A stretch of DNA of 64,000 nt from Chryseobacterium arachidis (GCF_900129245.1 NZ_FQUT01000001.1:620001-684000); one strand, 5' to 3'; positions 24,477-32,393 are shown, counted from the first letter of the stretch. Numbers and translations are program-made. The notes: generated by a model from the sequence alone, not told the origin.

Positions 24477-24574
24477 ATAAATTATGCATCAAAATGTCCT
24501 TTTGACAAAGGAAGAATCTCAGCTTAAAACTTAAATTTTTAAACCATTAAGATACGGTTAAGTTAAGATTATGA

Positions 24575-24608
24575 AGAGATTGCTTCGTCGCTTCGCTTCT
24601 CGCAATGA
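24575..24608. repeat. GAGATTGCTTCG-type intergenic repeat
   Basis: GAGATTGCTTCGTCGCTTCG followed by CTTCTCGCAATGAC is the widespread 'cattgcgag/gcaatctc' intergenic repeat seen in many bacterial phyla. An upstream in-frame ATG for the helicase gene (24605) falls inside it. Confidence 0.75.
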
Positions 24609-24634
24609 CAAACGACTCTTATTTCGAACATAAA

Positions 24635-24661
24635 AACTTCCATCACCCATCTTCAAGCTTC
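24635..24661. repeat. Solo arm of the ACTTCC-type inverted repeat
   Basis: The 27-base segment starting ACTTCCATCACCCA closely matches the right arm of the inverted repeat at 28995-29021 but has no facing left arm here. Confidence 0.7.
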
Positions 24662-24688
24662 CCACTAAAGTTTAAAAAATTAAATGCC

Positions 24689-24696
24689 TATCTTTG
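24689..24696 (+). promoter_or_regulatory. -7 element four bases before the helicase ATG
   Basis: TATCTTTG is a full TAnnTTTG match; the ATG at 24701 follows after four bases. If used, the mRNA would start at or next to the start codon. This also argues against the upstream start at 24605. Confidence 0.6.
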
Positions 24697-24700
24697 CAAA

Positions 24701-26053
24701 ATGGAGAAACTCACTTTTGCAGATTTTGACCTTCCGGTTAAAATTCTTGATGTTTTAGCGGACCTTAATTTATTTGAACCTACACCGATTCAGGAAAAGA
24801 GCTTAAAGCCGATACTTTCCGGAAGAGATGTAATGGGAATTGCACAGACCGGAACCGGGAAAACATTAGCGTATCTTTTGCCTGTTTTGAAGACGTGGAA
24901 ATACAATAAAACCGGGAATCCAACTGTTTTGGTATTGGTTCCTACGAGAGAATTGGTGGTACAGGTAACAGAAATTCTGGAGAAATTAACGGAAAATATT
25001 ACTGCAAGAGTGATTGGAATTTATGGAGGTAAAAATATCAATACTCAAAAACTTTTGTTTAACGATGGCTGCGATATTCTGGTGGGAACTCCGGGTAGGG
25101 TAATGGATTTGGCGATTGATAACGCGATCTCTTTGAAGGAAGTTCAGAAACTGATCATTGATGAGTTTGATGAAATGCTGAATTTAGGTTTCAGACCGCA
25201 ACTGACGCACATCTTCGAAATGATGAAGGAAAAGAGGCAGAATATTTTGTTTTCTGCAACCATGACCGAATCCGTTGACGAAATGCTGGATGAATATTTT
25301 GCAAGCCCGGTTGAAATTTCTTTGGCGAAATCCGGTACTCCACTTGAAAAAATTGAACAAACGGCTTATAAAGTTGAAAATTTCAATACGAAGATTAATT
25401 TGTTGGAGCATTTGCTGAAAACAGATGCCGATATGTCTAAAGTATTGATCTTTACCAACAACAAGAAAAATGCAGATCTGTTGTTTACAAAAATTGATGA
25501 GCTTTTCCCTGAACATTTTGATGTAATCCACTCGAATAAATCTCAGAACTACAGATTGAAAGCCATGAAACGCTTTGAAAATGAAGAAATAAGAGGTTTG
25601 ATTACAACGGACGTTATGGCGAGAGGTTTGGATATTTCTGATATTACGCACGTTATTAATTTTGAAACTCCGGATATTCCTGAACAATATATTCACAGAA
25701 TCGGTAGAACGGGTAGGGCAGATAAGGATGGTAAGGCAGTTACTTTTGTGACGAAAAAAGAAGAAGCTTTGGTTCTTGACATCGAATTGTTGATGGATAA
25801 AGATTTGAAATTCATTGATTTCCCTGAAGAGGTAAAAATTAATCCGAAAAAAATTGCTTCTGAAGAAGATCTTGTCGTAATGAAAAACCCCGCACAGGTT
25901 AAATTAAATGACGGAGGAGGAGCTTTCCACGAAAAGAAAGCAAAAAATACCAAAGAAAACTGGGGCGGACCTTCAAAAAGAAAAGCACCGAAAAAATTCG
26001 GAGCCAACAGAGCTCAACAGAAGGCTATTTCAAAATCGAAAAGAAAGAAATAA
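24701..26053 (+). CDS. DEAD-box ATP-dependent RNA helicase
   Basis: Read from ATG 24701: 450 residues. An in-frame ATG at 24605 would add 32 residues, but it starts within a dispersed repeat and precedes the likely promoter. Motifs in order: Q motif (PTPIQEKS), Walker A AQTGTGKT (48-55), PTRELV, TPGR, motif II as DEFD rather than DEAD, SAT, then RGLDI and HRIGRTGR in the second RecA domain. The tail (about 395-450) is Lys/Arg-rich and likely binds RNA. It would remodel RNA in ribosome assembly or decay (RhlE/CsdA-like). A strong bidirectional terminator follows. Confidence 0.95.
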   Translation: MEKLTFADFDLPVKILDVLADLNLFEPTPIQEKSLKPILSGRDVMGIAQTGTGKTLAYLLPVLKTWKYNKTGNPTVLVLVPTRELVVQVTEILEKLTENITARVIGIYGGKNINTQKLLFNDGCDILVGTPGRVMDLAIDNAISLKEVQKLIIDEFDEMLNLGFRPQLTHIFEMMKEKRQNILFSATMTESVDEMLDEYFASPVEISLAKSGTPLEKIEQTAYKVENFNTKINLLEHLLKTDADMSKVLIFTNNKKNADLLFTKIDELFPEHFDVIHSNKSQNYRLKAMKRFENEEIRGLITTDVMARGLDISDITHVINFETPDIPEQYIHRIGRTGRADKDGKAVTFVTKKEEALVLDIELLMDKDLKFIDFPEEVKINPKKIASEEDLVVMKNPAQVKLNDGGGAFHEKKAKNTKENWGGPSKRKAPKKFGANRAQQKAISKSKRKK

Positions 26054-26059
26054 TAAATA

Positions 26060-26086
26060 AAAACTCCCTCAATTTGAGGGAGTTTT
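26060..26086. terminator. Bidirectional terminator between the helicase and lipoprotein genes
   Basis: The perfect 12-bp stem AAAACTCCCTCA / TGAGGGAGTTTT (26060-26071 with 26075-26086) sits between convergent genes and has flanking A and T runs. Confidence 0.9.
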
Positions 26087-26100
26087 GTTGTATATAGATA

Positions 26101-26538
26101 TTATCTTGCTAAAACTAAGACCACTTTATCTTCTATACCATCACCATTTTTATCATCATAATCACCCACTACCTGGAATTCATTCTGATTATGAGCAATT
26201 ACTTCGTATTCATCACCATCAATAGTAATTTTCATGCTTGAATGATTGTAAGAATACGATACGGTTTCTTCTCCATAATTTGTACATGTCCCGCTTACAT
26301 TTTCGTAAGTATTGGTAGTTAATGTATTATTTGATTTGAAATTAAATGTACTTTTTTTGTAGCAGGTATCGAAATTATCGGTTGAAATTATGCTTCCGTT
26401 ACTTCCTGAAATCACTTTTTCCATTACTGGTTTCCAGGTTCCGACAACCGTTTGTGAAAGATTCTCTTCGTCGTCATTGTTGCTACATGATCCTAAGGCA
26501 ATGGTAGAGGCTATTGCCAGAAATAAAATTTTCTTCAT
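26101..26538 (-). CDS. Lipocalin-like lipoprotein (copy 1)
   Basis: 145 residues with the lipobox LGSC (Cys18) and an acidic NNDDEEN stretch right after it, as found on surface-directed Bacteroidota lipoproteins. The body begins with VVGTWKPV, the GxW start of lipocalin-like domains, and continues as a series of short strands with one Cys pair (about 59 and 85). It ends with DYDDKNGDGIEDKVVLV, a DxDxNGDGxxD calcium-loop-like stretch. It resembles the protein at 28363-28830 in length, plan and the GTW/GDW start and DxNGD end, so the two are probably paralogues. Ligand unknown. Confidence 0.75.
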   Translation of the reverse strand: MKKILFLAIASTIALGSCSNNDDEENLSQTVVGTWKPVMEKVISGSNGSIISTDNFDTCYKKSTFNFKSNNTLTTNTYENVSGTCTNYGEETVSYSYNHSSMKITIDGDEYEVIAHNQNEFQVVGDYDDKNGDGIEDKVVLVLAR

Positions 26539-26627
26539 TGTTTGATTTATTGTTATTAATTTTCGGCAAAGAAATGAAAAAAATCAATGGCGACCAAATT
26601 TATTATATTATGTAAAGTTGCATAAAA

Positions 26628-26648
26628 AACTCCCTTAAAAAGGGAGTT
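26628..26648 (-). terminator. Terminator after the leftward TPR gene
   Basis: AACTCCCTT / AAGGGAGTT (9-bp stem) followed on the minus strand by a T-run, five bases after the TPR stop codon. It separates that unit from the lipoprotein gene at 26101-26538. Confidence 0.85.
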
Positions 26649-26652
26649 CCGT

Positions 26653-27627
26653 TTAATCAAATTGAATATTGTTATTTTTTAGAATCTCTTTAAATTTCTC
26701 AGTTTTACCTTTCTCTTTCATACTTTTATAGATGGCTCCTATCAATGATTCTGCATCAGTTCTGTAAGGTGATTTTTGATTTGTATAAATTCTGTATGCT
26801 TTACAGATATAGTCCAGTCCTTTTTCATCATCTTTTAATGCATTAAAATATACATTTCCTATTCCGTAATAAACTTCGGGGTCTTCAGGATATACTTTAT
26901 CAAGATCCATATAAGCGTCAATTGCCTTTTGGAATTCCTTTTTGTAAATATATACGATCGGAATATTCTGTAAAGCCATTTTTCCTTTGGAATCTAATTC
27001 AAGAGATTTTTTATAAGCTGAAATTGCTTTGTCATATTCTCCAGATCTTCTATAATTAATTCCCAATGCATCCCAAGCGTAAATAAATTTTGGATCTTTT
27101 TTTACGGCTTTCTCCATATTTTTAATGGCTTCTTTCCAGTCTTCCTTTTCTGCGGCCAACCGACCATTATGATAGAATTCCATGGCTTCTTTATCATTCG
27201 AAAATCCTTCATCTTTAGTTTCCGAAACTATCGCTATATTTTTTACACTTTCACAGTTTTTCATTAAATATCGTTCCAGTTCGTTATAGCTGTCGATATA
27301 CTGTTTAGAATTTTTATCTGTATTAAATGTAAGATTGATTTGTTTTTTGCCGTTTACTACAGGGGCATCTTTTTCTAAAGTTTCTGCGCTTCCAAGTAAA
27401 GTACCCATTTGTAATGCTCCGGTTTGTTTATCGATACAGCTTTGGATATCTTTTAAAATATCACTTTTACTTCTGTTTAATAGATGAATTGAATCTGAAC
27501 ATTTACAAGCACCATCCGCAAGTTCCTGAATGAGTTTTCCTTTATCAAATCCGTCTTTCTTTTTTTGCCCAAAATATAAAGAACAAATGAAAATCGGAAT
27601 TAAAGTGGTTATTAGTTTTTTTATCAT
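26653..27627 (-). CDS. Secreted TPR-repeat protein
   Basis: 324 residues with a signal peptide (cut after about YFGQ, residue 21). Residues about 33-70 hold three Cys (ACKC and QSC) in a helical segment. Three or four TPR units follow from about 152 to 270, with clear examples in YAWDALGINYRRSGEYDKAISAYKKSLEL and PEVYYGIGNVYFNALKDDEKGL. It probably acts as a protein-binding scaffold in the periplasm or at the outer membrane. It starts 9 bases after the SGNH hydrolase gene ends, so the two are likely co-transcribed and may work together. Confidence 0.85.
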   Translation of the reverse strand: MIKKLITTLIPIFICSLYFGQKKKDGFDKGKLIQELADGACKCSDSIHLLNRSKSDILKDIQSCIDKQTGALQMGTLLGSAETLEKDAPVVNGKKQINLTFNTDKNSKQYIDSYNELERYLMKNCESVKNIAIVSETKDEGFSNDKEAMEFYHNGRLAAEKEDWKEAIKNMEKAVKKDPKFIYAWDALGINYRRSGEYDKAISAYKKSLELDSKGKMALQNIPIVYIYKKEFQKAIDAYMDLDKVYPEDPEVYYGIGNVYFNALKDDEKGLDYICKAYRIYTNQKSPYRTDAESLIGAIYKSMKEKGKTEKFKEILKNNNIQFD

Positions 27628-27636
27628 GTTTAAAAA

Positions 27637-28290
27637 TTATTTCATATAAGGATTCATCACCTTGGTCCAAAGCTGATATCCCTCAGGAGTCATGTGAAGC
27701 ATGTCTTCTACGAAAAGCTCTTTTCTTACATTTCCGTTGGAATCTTCCATTACTTTTGTGATATCGATGAATTCAGAATTAGGCTGTTTTTTCATAAAAG
27801 CGGCTATTTTTTTGTTGGCTTCTTTCATTTGTGGCCACAGTTTCTCGCGGCTTGGAGAATATTTTATGGAAATATAATCAACCTCGATATTCGGGAATTT
27901 TGCTCTGATTTTTTTGTAAAATGTCTTAAATCTGTCGACAACTACTTTAGCTTTAAGCTTATCATTATCTGCAAAATCGTTTTCACCACAGTAAATAATA
28001 ATTTGTTTCGGTTGATAGTTTAAAAGATCATTGGCATAATAATTAAGATCCGTCAGTCGTGATCCTCCAAAACCTCTGTTGATAATGGTTTTATCCGGAA
28101 AATAATTTGTAACATCCTTCCATTTTGTAAAAGACGAGCTTCCTACCAAAAGGATGGCATCTTTTGCTGGAGGGTTTTCCTGATCTAATTTTTTGAAATC
28201 TTGTATGTCCTGCCAAAACATCGGCTTTTTTTCCTGTGAAAAGAAAAGGGCAAAGGTCAGCAATAAAAATGCTGATAACATCTTCTTCAT
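27637..28290 (-). CDS. Secreted SGNH/GDSL-type hydrolase
   Basis: 217 residues with a signal peptide (cut after about FFSQ, residue 19). The SGNH blocks are visible: block I LLVGSSSFTKW (Ser near 51), block II NRGFGGS (Gly), block III IYCGENDFAD (Asn) and block V EDMLHMTPEGYQLW (Asp and His). Such enzymes are esterases or carbohydrate deacetylases. It is the first gene of a two-gene unit with the TPR protein and is separated from the upstream lipoprotein gene by a terminator. Substrate unknown. Confidence 0.92.
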   Translation of the reverse strand: MKKMLSAFLLLTFALFFSQEKKPMFWQDIQDFKKLDQENPPAKDAILLVGSSSFTKWKDVTNYFPDKTIINRGFGGSRLTDLNYYANDLLNYQPKQIIIYCGENDFADNDKLKAKVVVDRFKTFYKKIRAKFPNIEVDYISIKYSPSREKLWPQMKEANKKIAAFMKKQPNSEFIDITKVMEDSNGNVRKELFVEDMLHMTPEGYQLWTKVMNPYMK

Positions 28291-28334
28291 TGTTTTAATA
28301 ATTTAAGTTTATATTAAAATTTCTTTTTCATAAA

Positions 28335-28358
28335 AAACTCCCGAAAATTCGAGAGTTT
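28335..28358 (-). terminator. Terminator after the second lipocalin-like gene
   Basis: AAACTCCCGAA / TTCGAGAGTTT (11-bp stem, one G-U pair on the minus-strand RNA) followed by a T-run on the minus strand, just beyond the stop of the gene at 28363. Confidence 0.82.
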
Positions 28359-28362
28359 ATTT

Positions 28363-28830
28363 TTATCTTGTGTAAGAAATATAGGTTACATCCGGTACCA
28401 TGTCTCCGTTCTGATCAATATTGTCGAACTTCTGTTTTAGTCTCAATTCAGAACTTGTAAGAATAACTACCTGATATCTTCTTTCGCTGTCATTTTTATA
28501 TTTGATAACCATTTCCTTGGTTTCGGTATCATAAGTGTAAGTTCCTTCACTTTTATTGGCAAGCTGGCAGTCTGCTCCAATTCCTGTATAGGCAGAATAA
28601 GAAGTATAATAATCTGTTCTGAATTCTGTAATATTTTTTGTTGAACAACCACTTGGTATCATTACATCGATTACTGTTTTATCATCTTTTCCGTCGATAA
28701 CTTCCGTTTTAACTGTTTTCCAATCACCTTTCATCATATCCATTTCATAAGCTTGGATATCATCATCTTGGCAAGAAGTAAGTGCTAACGCAGAAAAGGC
28801 AAATAAAAGTAACTGTTTTTTCATTTTCAC
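28363..28830 (-). CDS. Lipocalin-like lipoprotein (copy 2)
   Basis: 155 residues from ATG 28830 (an ATG two codons later is equally possible). Lipobox LTSC (Cys20 or 18), then acidic QDDDIQAYEMD. The body starts with MKGDWKTVKTEV, the lipocalin-like G-W block, contains one Cys pair (SGCSTKN and GADCQLANK) and ends FDNIDQNGDMVPDVTYISYTR, with a DQNGDMVPD loop like the DKNGDGIED of the protein at 26101-26538. The two are likely paralogues, placed at the two ends of this leftward block. Function unknown. Confidence 0.75.
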   Translation of the reverse strand: MKMKKQLLLFAFSALALTSCQDDDIQAYEMDMMKGDWKTVKTEVIDGKDDKTVIDVMIPSGCSTKNITEFRTDYYTSYSAYTGIGADCQLANKSEGTYTYDTETKEMVIKYKNDSERRYQVVILTSSELRLKQKFDNIDQNGDMVPDVTYISYTR

Positions 28831-28927
28831 AAATTTAAGAATATGCTAAAATATAAATAAATTTGAAATATCCGTAATGAAATTTTGGTTTTTTAAACGA
28901 ATGTTTGTAAATAAAACAATTTAGGCA

Positions 28928-29021
28928 GGAAGTTTGAAGATGGGTACAGGAAGTCTACTATCAAATCGTCTATTTTTTAAAACGAAAATAATGAACTTCC
29001 ATCACCCAGCATCAAACTTCC
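28928..29021. repeat. Inverted repeat with 27-bp ACTTCC arms
   Basis: The left arm 28928-28954 (GGAAGTTTGAAGATGGG...) faces the right arm 28995-29021 (...CATCAAACTTCC) with about five mismatches. A solo arm is at 24635-24661 and a diverged relative at 32311-32393. It lies just beyond the stop of the alcohol dehydrogenase gene and may also terminate it. Confidence 0.8.
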
Positions 29022-29027
29022 GGCTTA

Positions 29028-30191
29028 TTAATAGCTCATCTCCACAATTTTATAAGCATCCTGCGGGGTCAGTTTTCTATTTTCACCCAGACCTAACCAG
29101 TTTCTTTCTGTAAATGCTTTTTCTACTCGCTCTGCTGTTCCTTTAAAGTCTTCTGTATACTCTGAAAGTTTGGTCTGAATATGCAGACTGTGGAAAAATT
29201 CTTCCATTTTCTTGATGCCCAGTTCGGCTTTTTCTTCAAGAGTTCCTTCTTTAATTCCCCAGACTCTTTCTGCGTATTGTGCTAATTTTCCTTTCTTAGA
29301 CTCGAAATTATAACGATAATGAGAAGGTGCAATAATTGCTAAAGTTCTTGCATGATCAATACCGAAATAAGCAGTCAATTCGTGTCCCATCGCATGAACT
29401 GCCCAGTCTGTAATAACTCCTTTCTGGATCAGTCCGTTCAAAGCCATGGTACAGCACCACATAAAGTTTCCGGCTGCATCTGCATTAAAATCATCTGCCA
29501 ATACTTTCGGAGCAGTTTCCTGCAAACTGATCAGGATGCTTTCCGCAATTCTTTCCTGTAAGTCTGCCGAAGATGGAGCGGTCATATATTGTTCTAAAAC
29601 GTGGGTATATGCATCCGTTAATCCGTTTACGATCTGGTTTTTAGGAATTGTTCTGACCACTTCAGGATCCAAAACAGAAAATTGAGGGAAAAGTCCTGGA
29701 CCTCCTGATGACAATTTTTCGTTGGTTTCCCTTCTTGAAATAACATAGCCGGAATTCATTTCAGAGCCTGTTGCAGGGAGTGTTAAAACACTGCCGAAAG
29801 GCATTCCTTCGCCCTCGAATGTTCTGACTGGTTTTTTCAGAATTTCCCAAGGTTCACCGCTATAATTGGCTGCTGCAGACAGGAACTTTGTGCCGTCGAT
29901 TACAGATCCGCCACCCACAGCTAAAAGGAATGTAATATTTTTTTCTTTAATAAAACTTAAAGCATTTATTAAAACTTCATATTCGGGATTGGCAGGAACA
30001 CCTCCAAATTCATAGAGGTCATGCTCTTTTAGGGCTTCTTTAACCTGATCATAAACTCCGTTATTTTTGATGCTTCCGCCGCCGTATACCATTAAAACTT
30101 TAGCATCTTTAGGAATTTCGTTTGAAATTTTTGCAATTTCACCTTTTCCGAAAAGTATTTTTGTTGGATTTTTAAACTCGAAATTAAGCAT
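29028..30191 (-). CDS. Iron-containing alcohol dehydrogenase (YqhD/BDH-like)
   Basis: 387 residues of the group III Fe-ADH family. The NAD(P)-binding part has VYGGGSIKNNGVYDQV (near 34-49) and AVGGGSVIDGTKF (near 91-103). The metal site residues are in GLTDAYTHVLEQY (Asp and His) and in AVHAMGHELTAYFGIDHARTLAII (two His). The GGGS-x-x-D-GTKF pattern and sequence style match butanol dehydrogenase/YqhD enzymes, which reduce short aldehydes with NADPH. It would detoxify or use aldehydes in the cytosol. It is transcribed leftward, next to the leftward HxlR gene across a repeat. Confidence 0.93.
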   Translation of the reverse strand: MLNFEFKNPTKILFGKGEIAKISNEIPKDAKVLMVYGGGSIKNNGVYDQVKEALKEHDLYEFGGVPANPEYEVLINALSFIKEKNITFLLAVGGGSVIDGTKFLSAAANYSGEPWEILKKPVRTFEGEGMPFGSVLTLPATGSEMNSGYVISRRETNEKLSSGGPGLFPQFSVLDPEVVRTIPKNQIVNGLTDAYTHVLEQYMTAPSSADLQERIAESILISLQETAPKVLADDFNADAAGNFMWCCTMALNGLIQKGVITDWAVHAMGHELTAYFGIDHARTLAIIAPSHYRYNFESKKGKLAQYAERVWGIKEGTLEEKAELGIKKMEEFFHSLHIQTKLSEYTEDFKGTAERVEKAFTERNWLGLGENRKLTPQDAYKIVEMSY

Positions 30192-30324
30192 AGTTCTTAA
30201 ATTTATTTTAACCCAAATTTACGTATTGCCCAACGAAATTTAAGTTAAAGAAGTTTTAAAATTGTAATGATTGAATTTTATTAAAACTATTGGTTTAATG
30301 AAAAAATAAAAACATTTAATTGTC

Positions 30325-30391
30325 ATTCTGACGTAGGAAAAATCTCTATGCACAAAATAGATTTTTCACTTCATTGCATTTCGTTCAGAAT
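30325..30391. repeat. GTCATTCTGACG-type palindromic repeat
   Basis: ATTCTGA (30325-30331) faces TCAGAAT (30385-30391), and GAAAAATCT (30337-30345) faces AGATTTTTC (30359-30367), giving a two-part hairpin. It sits between the alcohol dehydrogenase promoter region and the end of the HxlR gene. Related fragments occur near 22700 and 24500. Confidence 0.75.
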
Positions 30392-30404
30392 CACATTACG
30401 GAAA

Positions 30405-30806
30405 TCAATTAGAAAGATAAGCTTTTGCTTTTTCAATAAACTTATTCTTATCCTTTTTAATATCCTCAATCAGTTTTTTTCTATCCTCGGGAATCTGCAG
30501 ATATTTATCACCCCAAAGATTAATTTCAACGATCAAAGGGAGCAGATCAATACCTTTTTCAGTTAAATAATACAAAATTTTAAGTTTATTATCAGGATGA
30601 TCTTTTTTTGCGATAATTCCGTTTTCTGTCAAATTTTGAAGCCGGGATGCCAGAATATTGGTCGCAATTTTCTCTCCGGCTTTCAGAAAATCTCCATAAG
30701 TACATTCTTTTTTAATCATCAGATCACGGATAATCAACAATGACCATTTGTCGCCCCACATTTCGAGGGAGCAGCTGATAGGGCAGTCTGATCTTTTTTT
30801 ATTCAT
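30405..30806 (-). CDS. HxlR family winged-helix regulator
   Basis: 133 residues. It has the HxlR signature near the N-terminus, CPISCSLEMWGDKWSLLIIRDLM, with Cys8 and Cys12, then a winged helix (ASRLQNLTENGIIAKKD...) and the dimer helix. In characterised members such as YodB and HypR, a Cys at the first position senses quinones or disulfide stress; here Cys8 is in that place, so a redox or electrophile sensor is plausible (inference). It is divergent from the lpdA-type gene across 100 bp containing two copies of a 17-base motif, the likely operators. Confidence 0.92.
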   Translation of the reverse strand: MNKKRSDCPISCSLEMWGDKWSLLIIRDLMIKKECTYGDFLKAGEKIATNILASRLQNLTENGIIAKKDHPDNKLKILYYLTEKGIDLLPLIVEINLWGDKYLQIPEDRKKLIEDIKKDKNKFIEKAKAYLSN

Positions 30807-30827
30807 AATATCAATATCTAAAATATC

Positions 30828-30844
30828 ACTTGCAAAATGAAAGT
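30828..30844. promoter_or_regulatory. Candidate HxlR operator, weaker copy
   Basis: ACTTGCAAAATGAAAGT (ACTT and AAGT arms) lies 22 bases from the HxlR start codon. It differs by one base from the second copy, which is 32 bp away, about three helical turns. Confidence 0.6.
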
Positions 30845-30851
30845 TTTTGTT

Positions 30852-30884
30852 TTAAATTTACTTGCAAAATAAAAGTAAATTTAA
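30852..30884. promoter_or_regulatory. Candidate HxlR operator, strong 12-bp palindrome
   Basis: TTAAATTTACTT (30852-30863) and AAGTAAATTTAA (30873-30884) are perfect inverted arms around GCAAAATAA. The core repeats the 17-base motif of the first copy. It ends 22 bases before the lipoamide dehydrogenase ATG and would overlap its promoter. Confidence 0.72.
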
Positions 30885-30906
30885 TCATAAATAATTAATA
30901 AATCAA

Positions 30907-32307
30907 ATGGAAAATTATGACATTGCCGTAATCGGCTCCGGACCTGGTGGCTATGTTGCTGCGATAAGAGCTGCACAATTGGGTTACAAAACTGCAATTA
31001 TTGAAAAATATGATACTTTGGGAGGAACGTGTACCAACGTTGGCTGTATTCCTACAAAGGCTTTGCTGGACAGTACCCATCATTTTTCGGAGGCTCAGCA
31101 TACATTTAATGAACACGGGATTAAATTAAATCAAATCGAGCTCGATTTTCAGCAAATGTATAAAAGAAAGGCAGAAGTAGTTTCAAAAAATACGGCGGGG
31201 CTTGATTTTTTAATGAATAAAAATAAAATTACAAGACTTAAAGGAACGGCAAGTTTTGTCAATAATTCAACCATAAAAGTGACAAATGAAAATGAAACTA
31301 TTGATGTCACTGCAAAATATTATATCATCGCGACAGGCTCGAAACCATCTACAATTCCAGGTGTTGAGATTGATAAACAGAGAATTATCACTTCAACCGA
31401 AGCGTTGTCTTTAAAAGAACAACCAAAATCAATGGTAATCATCGGAGGAGGAGTGATTGGTGTTGAAATGGCATCGATTTTTAATCGTATTGGAACTCAG
31501 GTGACAATTTTGGAATATGCTGATCATCTGATTTCAACAATGGATCATGAATTGGGGAAAAATCTTCAGAAAATCCTTAAAAAAGAAGGAATTGATATCC
31601 GTTTAAATCAAGGTGTTTACAAAGCTGAGAATCTAGGATCTTCCGCAAAAGTTTTGTTTAAAGATAAAAATGGAGCAGAAAACGAACTGGAAGCTGATTT
31701 TGTTTTGGTTGCAGTCGGAAGAAAGGCTTTTACTAAAGGCTTAGGCTTAGAAAATACAGGTGTTGAATTAGATGAAAGAGGTTTTATTAAAGTATATGAA
31801 AATAACCAGACTGCGGTTTCCAATATTTTTGCGATTGGTGATGTGATTGGAGGTGCAATGTTGGCCCATAAAGCGGAAGAAGAAGGTGTTTTGGTGGCAG
31901 AAACGATCAACGGACAGAAACATCATATTCACTATGACAGAATTCCGGGGGTAGTGTATACTTGGCCGGAAGTGGCTTCTGTAGGCTATTCTGAAGAATA
32001 TTTAAAGAAAAATAATATTCCATACAATGTTGGAAAATTTCCGTTTTCGGCAAGTGCACGGGCGAGAGCTTCAATGGATACGGATGGCTTTGCGAAAGTT
32101 TTGGTAGATCCGAAATATGGTGAGGTTTTGGGTGTTCACGTCATTGGCGCGAGAGCTGCAGATTTAATTGCACAAGGCGTTATTGCTCAGGAATACGAGA
32201 TCACAGCAGAAGACATGTTCCGAATTTCTTACGCGCACCCTACATACTCTGAAACGTTGAAAGATGCGTATTTAATTGCTTCGGGACAAGGCGCAATAAA
32301 TATTTAA
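30907..32307 (+). CDS. lpdA: Dihydrolipoyl dehydrogenase (E3) family flavoprotein
   Basis: 466 residues. FAD-binding GSGPGGYVAA (10-19), the redox-active disulfide Cys42/Cys47 in GGTCTNVGCIPTKALL, the NAD-binding IIGGGVIGVEMAS, a second FAD segment NIFAIGDVIGGAMLAHKAEEEG, and the His-Glu catalytic pair in SYAHPTYSETL near the C-terminus are all present. It reoxidises dihydrolipoamide in 2-oxoacid dehydrogenases or the glycine cleavage system. It is not next to E1/E2 genes here; instead it faces an HxlR regulator across a palindromic control region, which suggests an inducible, possibly stress-related copy (inference). Confidence 0.95.
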   Translation: MENYDIAVIGSGPGGYVAAIRAAQLGYKTAIIEKYDTLGGTCTNVGCIPTKALLDSTHHFSEAQHTFNEHGIKLNQIELDFQQMYKRKAEVVSKNTAGLDFLMNKNKITRLKGTASFVNNSTIKVTNENETIDVTAKYYIIATGSKPSTIPGVEIDKQRIITSTEALSLKEQPKSMVIIGGGVIGVEMASIFNRIGTQVTILEYADHLISTMDHELGKNLQKILKKEGIDIRLNQGVYKAENLGSSAKVLFKDKNGAENELEADFVLVAVGRKAFTKGLGLENTGVELDERGFIKVYENNQTAVSNIFAIGDVIGGAMLAHKAEEEGVLVAETINGQKHHIHYDRIPGVVYTWPEVASVGYSEEYLKKNNIPYNVGKFPFSASARARASMDTDGFAKVLVDPKYGEVLGVHVIGARAADLIAQGVIAQEYEITAEDMFRISYAHPTYSETLKDAYLIASGQGAINI

Positions 32308-32310
32308 TTT

Positions 32311-32393
32311 GATGATTGGAAGCTTAAAGCTGGAAGTTATGAAGGTCATTCTAAAAATGATACGGATGGCAGTAACTTCCCGCTTCCGTCATT
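32311..32393. repeat. Diverged ACTTCC-type inverted repeat after lpdA
   Basis: TGGAAGCTTAAAGCTGGAAGTTA (near 32316-32339) faces TAACTTCCCGCTTCCGTCA (near 32373-32391). It is related to the element at 28928-29021. Confidence 0.6.

Noticed and set aside
24605..24700. N-terminal extension of the DEAD-box helicase from an earlier ATG
   Set aside because: That ATG lies inside a dispersed repeat, the 32 extra residues have no helicase likeness, and a good -7 element sits between it and the chosen start.
25184..25696. 170-codon leftward frame inside the helicase gene
   Set aside because: It is antisense to conserved helicase motifs and shows no family likeness.
30907..32307. Mercuric reductase or glutathione reductase
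   Set aside because: The GGTCTNVGCIPTK site and HPTYSE end fit lipoamide dehydrogenase; there is no N-terminal HMA domain or C-terminal Cys pair as in mercuric reductase.
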